From the NCBI RefSeq assembly GCF_014451325.2, contig NZ_JACSCH020000028.1, positions 1 through 64,000 on the forward strand: a DNA stretch of 64,000 bases, written 5' to 3'. A program made the translations under genes and the position numbers. Below the pieces are notes generated by a model, which did not search any database, was not told the origin of the DNA, and worked only from the letters and a program-made list of their open reading frames with translations. Of this stretch, positions 52,635 through 62,053 are shown piece after piece (position 1 is the first letter of the stretch; the number at the start of each line of letters is the position of its first letter). The stretch is from Streptomyces sp. CB02980 (GTDB taxonomy: Bacteria; Actinomycetota; Actinomycetes; Streptomycetales; Streptomycetaceae).

Positions 52635-55076
52635 ATGCCATCTCCCTGGCCTCGCCGCACCTTCCTGCACGCCGCCGGCGGGGGCGCGCTCGCCCTCGGA
52701 CTCACCGGGACGCTCGCGCACCCGTCCGGCGCCTCCGAAGTCCCCGGGGACGCGGGGACGTTCACCGCCACGTCCGACGCGGAGTTCGCCACGCTGCGCG
52801 GCACGTGGCGCGACCTCATCCTCGGTACGGGCTTCAGCCCGACGGCGGAACCGTTCCGGACCATCCTCAGCACCCTCGGCACGACCGCGGCCGGCTACCT
52901 GGCGACCATGGCCCCCGCGAGCGGTTCGCTCTGGCCCGGCCGCTCCTGGGCCGACCCGGAGCCCGACCTCGACGCCGAGTCGTACGCCTTCTCGGCGACC
53001 ATGAACGACGGTTACAACCGGCTGCGGACCATGGCCGAGGCGTACTCCCAGCCGGGCACCGGACTGACCGGGGACACCGGACTCCGGGACGCCGTCCTCA
53101 CCGGCCTCGACCACCTCTACTCCGAGGTCTACAACGAGCACACGACGCGGTACGGCAACTGGTACAACTGGCAGATCGGCGCCCCTCAGGCGCTGATGGA
53201 CACCTGCGTGCTGATGTACGACCACCTGTCGGCGAGCCGGATCGCCGACTACTGCCGGGCCGTCGACGCGTTCGTGCCGGATTCGGTCTTCGCCTCGTAC
53301 ACCGGGACCAGCACCGGCGCCAACCGGGTCGACCTGTGCCGCGGAGTCGTCCTGCGCGGCATCGTCGGCAAGGACCCGGCCAAGATCACGCTGGCGTCGC
53401 AGGCACTGGCCCCGGTCTTCCCCTACGTCACCTCGGGCGACGGCTTCTACGACGACGGATCGTTCGTCCAGCACCGCAACGTCCCCTACATCGGGGGCTA
53501 CGGCGCGGTGCTGCACGACGGCGTGGGCCGGCTGCTCGCCCTGCTGCGCGGATCGAGCTGGGAGGTGACGGGCCCGGGCACGCAGCTCTTCCTCGACACG
53601 ATCGAGAAGGCCGTCGCGCCCTTCATCCACAACGGCCTGATCATGGACAACGTCAGCAGTCGGGGCATCAGCCGCATCGGCACCAACGAGCACCAGCGCG
53701 CCCACGGCCTGATGGCGACCATCCTGCTGGTCGGCCAGGGGGCGAGCCCCGAGGAGAACGCCCGCTGGCGGGCGATGGTCAAGGGCTGGCTGCAGCGCGA
53801 CTACTACTACCCCGCGCTCAAGAACCCCGGCCTCAGCCTGATCAGGGCATCGCTGCTGCAGGCGCTGCAGGACGACACCTCCGTCAAGGCCGCCCCCGAG
53901 CCCGTCGAGCACCGGCTGTTCCCCAACATGGCCCGGGCCACGCACCGGCGCCGCGACTGGGCGGCCTCCTTCTCCATGGCCTCGAACCGCATCGCCCACT
54001 ACGAGTTCGGCAACGGCGAGCACGCCCGCGGCTACCACACCGGCGCCGGATGGCTCTCCTGGTGGGGCGGCGACTTCGGTCTCGAGCAGTACTCGGACGC
54101 GTACTGGCCCACCGTCGACCCGTACCGCCTGCCCGGCATCACCGCCTCGCGCAAGCCGCTCGCCGACGGCGAGGGCGGCAACTGGGGGCAGCCCATGCCG
54201 GACGCGGCCTGGGTCGGCGGCACGACCGACGGCGAGTACGCCGCCATCGGCCAGCACCTCAAGGGGCTGTCCAGCACCCTGGACGCCAAGAAGTCCTGGT
54301 TCTGCCTCGACGACTCCGTCGTCTGCCTCGGCGCCGGCATCACCGCCACGGACGGCCATGCCGTCGAGACGACCGTCGACAACCGTGCCCTCGGCGCCAC
54401 GGGCGCCCCGGTGCTCACGGTCGACGGCCGGCCGCAGCCCCTGACCCAGGGCTGGACGGCCACCTTCGGCGACGCCGAGTGGGCCCACATCGCCGGGCAT
54501 GCGGGCTATGTCTTCCCCGGCGGCGCCAAGCTCGGCGCGGTACGCGAGGAACGCACCGGCTCCTGGCGGGACATCAACACCGGCGGCTCCCCCGACCCGA
54601 TCACCCGCCGCTACCTGACCCTCTTCACCGACCACGGCGTCGACCCGGCCGGCGGCGGCTACGCCTATGTCCTGCTGCCGGGAGCGAGTGCCAGGGCCAC
54701 CGCCCACCGCGCCCACGACCGGGGCCGGCTGCGCATCCTCGCCAACTCGGGTGCGCAGCAGGGCGTTCGCGTGCCGAAGCTGGGCCTCACCGCGGTGAAC
54801 TTCTGGAGCGCGGGCACCGTCGAGAGGCTCCGGGCGAGCGCCCCCGCCTCCGTGCTCGTACGGGAGCACCGCAACGGCACGGCGACCCTCGTCGTCTCGG
54901 ACCCCGCACGGCAGGCCACCTCGCTGGACATCGTCTGGAACCGCAGGGTGACCAAGGTGCTCTCCAAGCCCGCCACGGTCACCGCCGCCACGACCGGCTC
55001 CTCGCTGAGGCTCGCCTTCGGCGACCTCACCGGGCAGGCCGGCGCACCCCAGAAGGTCACCGTCCGCCTCGGCTGA
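52635..55076 (+). CDS. Secreted polysaccharide lyase family 8 (hyaluronate/chondroitin/xanthan lyase-like)
   Basis: An 813-residue exported lyase. The Tat signal PRRTFLHAAGGG is in the first 25 residues. The alpha/alpha toroid contains the catalytic set Asn230 (GANRVD), His280 (FVQHRN) and Tyr289 (IGGYG), with the same 50- and 9-residue spacing as S. pneumoniae hyaluronate lyase; a beta-sandwich C-terminus follows. It cleaves uronic-acid polysaccharides by beta-elimination. The exact substrate among hyaluronan, chondroitin and xanthan is not decided by these motifs. It is divergent from its likely regulator. Confidence 0.93.
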   Translation: MPSPWPRRTFLHAAGGGALALGLTGTLAHPSGASEVPGDAGTFTATSDAEFATLRGTWRDLILGTGFSPTAEPFRTILSTLGTTAAGYLATMAPASGSLWPGRSWADPEPDLDAESYAFSATMNDGYNRLRTMAEAYSQPGTGLTGDTGLRDAVLTGLDHLYSEVYNEHTTRYGNWYNWQIGAPQALMDTCVLMYDHLSASRIADYCRAVDAFVPDSVFASYTGTSTGANRVDLCRGVVLRGIVGKDPAKITLASQALAPVFPYVTSGDGFYDDGSFVQHRNVPYIGGYGAVLHDGVGRLLALLRGSSWEVTGPGTQLFLDTIEKAVAPFIHNGLIMDNVSSRGISRIGTNEHQRAHGLMATILLVGQGASPEENARWRAMVKGWLQRDYYYPALKNPGLSLIRASLLQALQDDTSVKAAPEPVEHRLFPNMARATHRRRDWAASFSMASNRIAHYEFGNGEHARGYHTGAGWLSWWGGDFGLEQYSDAYWPTVDPYRLPGITASRKPLADGEGGNWGQPMPDAAWVGGTTDGEYAAIGQHLKGLSSTLDAKKSWFCLDDSVVCLGAGITATDGHAVETTVDNRALGATGAPVLTVDGRPQPLTQGWTATFGDAEWAHIAGHAGYVFPGGAKLGAVREERTGSWRDINTGGSPDPITRRYLTLFTDHGVDPAGGGYAYVLLPGASARATAHRAHDRGRLRILANSGAQQGVRVPKLGLTAVNFWSAGTVERLRASAPASVLVREHRNGTATLVVSDPARQATSLDIVWNRRVTKVLSKPATVTAATTGSSLRLAFGDLTGQAGAPQKVTVRLG

Positions 55077-55173
55077 TCCCGTGACCGGAGGCGCGCGCCC
55101 GGGGCGTGAACACCCCCAACGCCGCTCGGACGCGCGCCTCTTGCGGACTCTGCTCTCCCCTCAGGAGGAATTC

Positions 55174-55959
55174 ATGCATCACCACGACACCGGAGACTCC
55201 CCCCGCGTCTCCCGCTCGTCCACCCGTCGCTCCCCCGCCGATCGGCAGGCGCCGCGCCGCCGGCGCACGTGGCTGCCGGCCGCCACGGCACTCGCCGCGG
55301 CACTCCCGCTCGCCCTGGCGACCCCCGCGCACGCCGCGGTCGAGTGGGACGGCGACGCGGACAACGGCGGCACCGCCGTGTTCGACGCGGTCCTCTGCGA
55401 CTCCCCGTCGTACGTCTACCAGCCGGACTGGAGCGACGGCCGCGGGAAGATCTTCGGCTTCACCAAGGCGGTGGGGTCCGAGCGGTGCGAGGGACACGGC
55501 ATCGCGGGCCACACCCTCGCATCCGGCCGGACGTACTGGTTCGGCTGGGAGTCCATGACCAAGACCGGCAACACCCAGACCGTCTTCCAGTGGAAGTCGT
55601 GGGGCACCGGCGCCGAGCACGACCAGAACTACCCGGTGATCATGAAGGTCGAGGACGGCCGTCTGAAGATCTGGTACGTCGCCCCGGGCGAGCAGTGGAT
55701 ACCCATCGGCAACGTCGCCTGGACTCCCGGCACTTGGAACAAGGTCGAGCTGGGCATCGACGCCCGGGCCACCACGAGCGGTTCCGTACTCCTCTATGTG
55801 AACGACCAGTTGGTCGCGGACCACCGGAACGCGCGGACCTGGGACCTCAAGGGCAACGCCCCCCGCTGGGGCTCGTACGGCTCCACCATCGTCGGTGTCG
55901 AGTCGGTCCACTGGATCGACGGCCTGAGGATGGGCACGACACGGGCCGACGTCGACTGA
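55174..55959 (+). CDS. Secreted jelly-roll protein resembling heparin-lyase-type polysaccharide lyases
   Basis: A 261-residue exported protein. A long basic N-region and hydrophobic core end in PAHA, with cleavage near residue 54. The mature part is beta-rich: GRTYWFGWESMTK, TVFQWKSWGTG, PVIMKVEDGRLKIWY and WNKVELGI match the concanavalin-like fold of PF14099-type polysaccharide lyases. The active site cannot be assigned confidently, so a pure glycan-binding role is possible. The start is ATG 55174 after AGGAGGA, 97 nt downstream of the PL8 lyase; co-expression is likely. Confidence 0.75.
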   Translation: MHHHDTGDSPRVSRSSTRRSPADRQAPRRRRTWLPAATALAAALPLALATPAHAAVEWDGDADNGGTAVFDAVLCDSPSYVYQPDWSDGRGKIFGFTKAVGSERCEGHGIAGHTLASGRTYWFGWESMTKTGNTQTVFQWKSWGTGAEHDQNYPVIMKVEDGRLKIWYVAPGEQWIPIGNVAWTPGTWNKVELGIDARATTSGSVLLYVNDQLVADHRNARTWDLKGNAPRWGSYGSTIVGVESVHWIDGLRMGTTRADVD

Positions 55960-56299
55960 AACATCCGAGCGGGGGGCGCTCGGTATCAACAGCAGTCAGG
56001 ACGGGGGCACTTCGGCGCGAACAGGCTAAAGAACAAGCCAAGCATGCCTCGGCCGACACCTCCGGATCGGCTCGGAATCGGCGGTGCCGGCAGCCTACGG
56101 AAATCCCGTCGTCACAGGTCACCCGGCATGTCTCCGTCGTCAACACGGCCGCGGGCCGTCACCCTTCGGTGACTCCACCTTCAAAGGTTCAGCACAAATT
56201 GCATACATCCCCTCTCCAGACGGGTCCCGATGCTCTAGATTGACCATGCTTCACAGCTCGGACACCAGGCGACAAATCATGATCTTTCGATCCAGCGTC

Positions 56300-56324
56300 G
56301 GGGACGGCCTTCAACGCCGTCCCC
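56300..56324 (+). terminator. Hairpin in the exopolysaccharide operon leader
   Basis: GGGGACGGC pairs with GCCGTCCCC across a 7-nt loop. There is no T-tract, as is common in this genus. It may terminate the lyase transcript or attenuate the downstream operon. Confidence 0.55.
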
Positions 56325-56409
56325 GGTCGCCTGAATGAGCGTGTTCACGTAACGCTGCAACACCGGTACGTCATGCGCGGGGTGGGCGGGGGCCCATCCC
56401 GGTGAGAGG

Positions 56410-56487
56410 AACAGCGCGGCGCGGGAGGCGGGGGCCTCCCGAGGGGAGGAGCGGCGCGGGGGGCGGGGGCGCCTCCCGGGGGGAGGA
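56410..56487 (+). repeat. Two G-rich imperfect direct repeats in the operon leader
   Basis: Two copies of about 36 nt share GCGGCGCGGG, a GGCGGGGGC core, CTCCCG and GGGGAGG. The second copy supplies the GGGGAGG ribosome site for the sugar transferase. Each copy can fold on itself or pair with the other. Confidence 0.6.
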
Positions 56488-56490
56488 ACC

Positions 56491-58014
56491 GTGTGGAGCC
56501 AACACGTCGAGCCCACTGACGCCCTGGGGGGGTCTGTGCAGCAGGGTGAGTTAGTCAGTCCATTTCCATCGGCGCACGAGCGCCTGGAGAACGGGCCGAT
56601 CAGCAGGACCACGATCGACTGGGAGCAGCGGTACCGCCGGGCCGTGATCACCAGTGACACCGTGGCCACCGCCTTCGTGGTGGCGGCGATCGGTGGCTTC
56701 TTCGGGGTCCGGGACGCGGCCAACTGGCACGAGAAGTGGAGGATCCTGGCCTTCGCCACCGAACTGCTCGTGCTCGCGGCGCTCGCGGTGAGCCGGTCCT
56801 GGTCTCCGGCCGTACTCGGCCAGGGCGCCGAGGAGTTCCGCCGGCTCGGACGCTCGCTGTGCACGGCGGCCGTCGTGCTGGCACTGGTCGGGATCGCGCT
56901 GACCTCGCGCAACATCAAGCTCTGGATCTTCGTCGCGATACCGGTGATCGCGCTCGTCACCATGACCGAGCGCTATCTGCTCCGCCTCTGGCTGCACAAA
57001 CAAAGGAAAGAAGGACGGTGTCTGCGCCCGGTGCTCGCCGCCGGGAGCCCGGCCACCGTGCGCGATCTGATCACCCGGACCCGCAAGTTCCCGCACCTCG
57101 GCTGGCGTGTGGAGGCGGTGTGCACGGCGGACAGTCCCGGGCTCGACGTCGACCAGGTGGACGGGGTGCCGGTCGTCGGTGAACTGGCCGACGTCGCGGG
57201 CCATGTGCGCCGCGACGGCTACCGTGTCGTCGCGGTCACACCCGACCCGCACTGGTCGCCGGACCGGCTGCAGCGGCTGGCCTGGAACCTCGAGGGCAGC
57301 GACGCCGAGATGGTCGTGGCCCCCGTGCTCATGGAGGTGGCCGGTCCGCGGCTGCACGTCGACGCGGTGCTCGGCATCCCGCTGCTGCGGGTCAGCATGC
57401 CGACCTTCACCGGCGGTCGTCGGGCGGTCAAGGAGGTCGTCGACCGGATGGGCGCGGCGGTCCTGCTGATGCTGTTCGCGCCCCTGATGCTGCTGGTCGC
57501 GCTGTTCGTGCTGGTGGACAGCAGGGGCGGAGCGGTCTACCGCCAGCGCAGGGTCGGCAAGGACGGCCGCGAGTTCACCATTCTCAAGTTCCGCACCATG
57601 GTGGTCGGGGCCGACGCGGCGCGCGCCGAACTGGCCCACCGCAACGAGGGCGCCGGCCTGCTGTTCAAGCTCCGCCGCGATCCGCGGGTGACCCGGGTGG
57701 GAACGGTGCTGCGCCGGTACTCGCTCGACGAACTGCCGCAGCTCTTCAACGTGCTCACCGGCTCCATGTCGCTGGTCGGCCCGCGGCCTCCGCTGCCGGA
57801 GGAGTCCGCCGCGTACGGCCCGGACATCCGGCGGCGGCTCCTCGTGAAGCCCGGGCTCACCGGCCTGTGGCAGATCAGCGGACGCAGCGACCTGTCGTGG
57901 GAGGAGGCGGTCCGGCTGGATCTTCGGTACGTGGAGGACTGGTCGCTCGCCCTGGACACGGTGATCTTGTGGAAGACGTTGCGTGCGGTGATCCATGGCA
58001 AGGGGGCCTACTGA
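56491..58014 (+). CDS. Polyprenyl-phosphate glycosyl-1-phosphate transferase (WbaP/WcaJ type)
   Basis: A 507-residue membrane enzyme that starts repeat-unit assembly by moving a sugar-1-phosphate onto undecaprenyl phosphate. The N-terminal ~4 transmembrane helices (~50-180) and a nucleotide-binding-like middle are followed by a re-entrant helix (~325-350) and the catalytic domain with KFRTM, DELPQLFNVL, GSMSLVGPRPP and KPGLTGLWQISGRSD. It starts with GTG 56491 after GGGGAGGAACC. First gene of the exopolysaccharide operon. Confidence 0.94.
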   Translation: MWSQHVEPTDALGGSVQQGELVSPFPSAHERLENGPISRTTIDWEQRYRRAVITSDTVATAFVVAAIGGFFGVRDAANWHEKWRILAFATELLVLAALAVSRSWSPAVLGQGAEEFRRLGRSLCTAAVVLALVGIALTSRNIKLWIFVAIPVIALVTMTERYLLRLWLHKQRKEGRCLRPVLAAGSPATVRDLITRTRKFPHLGWRVEAVCTADSPGLDVDQVDGVPVVGELADVAGHVRRDGYRVVAVTPDPHWSPDRLQRLAWNLEGSDAEMVVAPVLMEVAGPRLHVDAVLGIPLLRVSMPTFTGGRRAVKEVVDRMGAAVLLMLFAPLMLLVALFVLVDSRGGAVYRQRRVGKDGREFTILKFRTMVVGADAARAELAHRNEGAGLLFKLRRDPRVTRVGTVLRRYSLDELPQLFNVLTGSMSLVGPRPPLPEESAAYGPDIRRRLLVKPGLTGLWQISGRSDLSWEEAVRLDLRYVEDWSLALDTVILWKTLRAVIHGKGAY

Positions 58015-58087
58015 TGCGCGGGGGGCGTCGTCCGGTCGGCTCGGGGACGGCAGGCCACAAGGGCCTGCCCAGGGGGAGGAACAGGGC

Positions 58088-59404
<1,317 letters not shown>

Positions 59405-59405
59405 C

Positions 59406-60659
59406 ATGACCGGGGGCGACGGGCCGGCTCGGCGCGCGCTCGTCCTGGTGGAGAACCTGTCGGTGCCGTTCGACCGGCGGGTGTGGCAGGAGTGCACGAC
59501 CCTGCGCGACGCGGGCTGGGAGGTGCACGTCATCTGCCCCCGCGGTGAGAAGCGGGACACGGAACCGGAGGCGGTGATCGACGGGGTGCGGATCCACCGC
59601 TACCCCTTGCGCGCCGCCACCGGCGGTCCGGCCGGCTATCTGCGGGAGTACGGGACGGCGTTGTGGCACACGCTCCGGCTGGCCCGCGAGGTCGGCCCGG
59701 TCGACGTGGTCCACGCCTGCAACCCGCCGGACCTGCTGTTCCTGCCGGCCCGGTGGCTGAAGCGGCGCGGGGCGCGGTTCGTCTTCGACCAGCACGACCT
59801 GGTGCCCGAGCTGTACCTCTCCCGGTTCGACCGCGGCGAGGACCTGCTCTACCGCGCCGTGTGCGCGCTGGAACGGATGACCTACCGGGCCGCGGACGTC
59901 GTGCTCGCCACGAACGAGAGCTACCGGGACGTCGCGCTGCGCCGTGGCGGCCGGAGGCCCGAGGACGTCTTCGTGGTGCGCAGCGCGCCCGACATCGACC
60001 GGTTCCACCCGGTGCCGCCCGAGCCGGAACTGAAGCGCGGCAAGCCTCATCTGCTGTGCTACCTCGGTGTCATGGGGCCGCAGGACGGCGTCGACTACGC
60101 CCTGCGGGCCCTCGCGAAGCTGCGCGACGAGCTCGGGCGGACCGACTGGCACGCGGTGTTCGTCGGCGCCGGCGACGCCTTCGACGCGATGGTCGAGCTG
60201 TCCCGGCAGCTCGGGCTCTCGGATCAGGTGCAGTTCACCGGCCGCATCCCGGACGCCGACCTGGTGCGCTACCTGTCCACCGCGGACGTGTGCCTCTCGC
60301 CCGATCCCCGCAATCCGCTCAATGACGTGTCGACCATGAACAAGGTCCTCGAGTACATGGTGATGGGCCGGCCGATCGTCTCGTTCGACCTCCGGGAGGC
60401 GCGGGTCTCCGCCGGCGATGCCGCCGTGTACGCGCCCGCCAACGACGAGGGCGCGTTCGCCGGGCTCGTCGCCCGGCTCCTCGACGATCCGGAGGAGCGC
60501 GCCCGGATGGGCAAGATCGGCCAGGAACGCATCAGCGGGCAGCTCGCCTGGCGGCACTCGCAGCAGTCGCTGCTGGCCGCCTACGCCGCCGCCTGCCGTG
60601 ATCACGCCCCCGTGTCGGTGAACGGCCCGGTCCGGACGGGGAGAAGGCCGCGCCGTTGA
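59406..60659 (+). CDS. GT4-family glycosyltransferase
   Basis: A 417-residue GT-B transferase. The N-terminal domain has NLSVPFDRRVWQE and HACNPPDLL; the C-terminal donor-binding domain contains LCYLGVMGPQDGVDYAL and NPLNDVSTMNKVLEYMVMGRP, the GT4 region with its conserved Glu. It adds one sugar to the lipid-linked repeat unit at the cytoplasmic face. The ATG at 59406 lies one base after the dehydrogenase stop; the end overlaps the next gene (TTGA). Donor and linkage unknown. Confidence 0.93.
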   Translation: MTGGDGPARRALVLVENLSVPFDRRVWQECTTLRDAGWEVHVICPRGEKRDTEPEAVIDGVRIHRYPLRAATGGPAGYLREYGTALWHTLRLAREVGPVDVVHACNPPDLLFLPARWLKRRGARFVFDQHDLVPELYLSRFDRGEDLLYRAVCALERMTYRAADVVLATNESYRDVALRRGGRRPEDVFVVRSAPDIDRFHPVPPEPELKRGKPHLLCYLGVMGPQDGVDYALRALAKLRDELGRTDWHAVFVGAGDAFDAMVELSRQLGLSDQVQFTGRIPDADLVRYLSTADVCLSPDPRNPLNDVSTMNKVLEYMVMGRPIVSFDLREARVSAGDAAVYAPANDEGAFAGLVARLLDDPEERARMGKIGQERISGQLAWRHSQQSLLAAYAAACRDHAPVSVNGPVRTGRRPRR

Positions 60660-62053
60660 GCGATGACACCATACGTCTGGTCACGATCGGACGGATCTTC
60701 CGTCGGCGTGGGCGGCTTCTCACCATCCTGGCCGTGGTGGGCGCGCTCGTCGGCTACGGCACCTCCCTGCTGATTCCGCCGCGCTACACGACGTCGGCAT
60801 CGGTGCTGCTGCCCGGGGCGTGGGAGGAGCGCGAGCTGCTGACCCAGGCGGAGATCGCGACCAGTTCGGTGGTGGTCGACCGGGCGGCCGCCGCCCTCGG
60901 CTGGGCCGGGGTCGACGGCATCGAGCTGCGGGACCGGGTGAGCGCCAAGGCCGCCGACGGGAACATCATCAAGATCTCGGGCACGGCCGACACCCCGGAG
61001 CGCGCACAGCGCCTGTCCGACACGGTCGCCCAGCAGTTCGTCACCTTCGCCGCACAGATCATGGGCGAGAACACCGACCCCGAGGCGGCTGCGCAGCCCG
61101 AGGCACTGCGGCAGTTGGTGGTGAAGACCACCCGCCGCATCAACGAACTGGCCGACGAGGCCGGTCCGGGGCAGAGCGTGGAGAGCGTGCAGACCCGTAC
61201 CGAGCTCGCGAAGCTGCGCACCGCTCTGCAGGAGGCCGTGGACAAGCTGGACAAGGCCGACCCGGAGACCGACCGGCCAGACATGGTCGTCATGGGCCCG
61301 GCGGCCCGGCCGGCCGGCGAGGCGCCGCCGACGAGGACGCAGCTCGTCGCCGGCGGAGCGCTGCTGTTCGTGCTGTTCGCCGTCATCGGTCATCTCGCCG
61401 CCGCGCGGGTGGGTCGCCGGCCGCGCACCGGGGCGGACATCACCGCGGTACTGGGCTCGACGCTGCTCGGCGCCGTCGACGTACCGGGTGAGCGGGCCGC
61501 GGACCGGCCGAAGGGCGGTGGCCCCCGGGCCCTGTTCCGCCGGCTGCTCGGCGTCGACGTCCGCTGGGACATACCGTCCCCGGGGGCCTCCGGCGACGAC
61601 GAGAGCAGGCTGATCCGCTACCGGCGGGTGTGCGCCCGCCTCCGGGACCGGCTGCCGGCCCCCCGGCGACTGCTTGTCGTCGTCCCGGAGGGCGACGAGA
61701 CCGCCCGCCGGGCCGCCGTGCAGCTCGTCGCCGAGGCCGGGAACGACTCCTCCCCGGACGCTTCGAGCAGCGGACTCCTCGTGCTGCACGTCGTGGAGGT
61801 CCCGGTGTCCCGGCCGATGGTGCCGGACCGCGCGGGCGAGTCCGGTGCCCTGATCGTGGTCAGTGCGGGCAGCTGGACCGCGGGGGAACTCGCCGGGATC
61901 GCCGAGGCGTGTGCCGACGCCGGGCACGAGGTCGTCGGCACCGTCCTGGCCGGCACGGTCTGGGCCCGTCCGACCCGTTCCTCCGGCCGCTCTCGCCGTG
62001 CCACCACGCCGGTGCTCGTGGGCGTCGGCGACCCGGCGGGGGGTGAGAAGTGA
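60656..62053 (+). CDS. Wzc/Wzz-like chain-length protein with degenerate kinase domain (1)
   Basis: A 465-residue membrane protein. TM1 is near 20-40, a periplasmic coiled part follows, and TM2 is near 228-250. The cytoplasmic C-domain aligns with BY-kinases in overall order (LLVVVPEGDETARR in place of the P-loop, then GALIVVSAGSWTAGEL and GTVLAG), but the Walker A Gly-Lys-Ser/Thr is missing. It should regulate polymer length or export, not phosphorylate. It starts with TTG 60656, overlapping the transferase stop. Confidence 0.85.
   Translation: MSDDTIRLVTIGRIFRRRGRLLTILAVVGALVGYGTSLLIPPRYTTSASVLLPGAWEERELLTQAEIATSSVVVDRAAAALGWAGVDGIELRDRVSAKAADGNIIKISGTADTPERAQRLSDTVAQQFVTFAAQIMGENTDPEAAAQPEALRQLVVKTTRRINELADEAGPGQSVESVQTRTELAKLRTALQEAVDKLDKADPETDRPDMVVMGPAARPAGEAPPTRTQLVAGGALLFVLFAVIGHLAAARVGRRPRTGADITAVLGSTLLGAVDVPGERAADRPKGGGPRALFRRLLGVDVRWDIPSPGASGDDESRLIRYRRVCARLRDRLPAPRRLLVVVPEGDETARRAAVQLVAEAGNDSSPDASSSGLLVLHVVEVPVSRPMVPDRAGESGALIVVSAGSWTAGELAGIAEACADAGHEVVGTVLAGTVWARPTRSSGRSRRATTPVLVGVGDPAGGEK

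Larger units (their letters stand above)
55960..56490. other. Long intergenic region upstream of the exopolysaccharide operon
   Basis: No convincing gene in 531 nt. The first part follows the lyase genes and is AT-richer. A 9-bp hairpin (GGGGACGGC, 7-nt loop, GCCGTCCCC) lies at 56300-56324 and could end lyase transcription. A G-rich repeat pair follows at about 56407-56490, directly before the ribosome site of the first exopolysaccharide gene. The operon promoter must lie here, but I cannot fix it. Confidence 0.6.
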
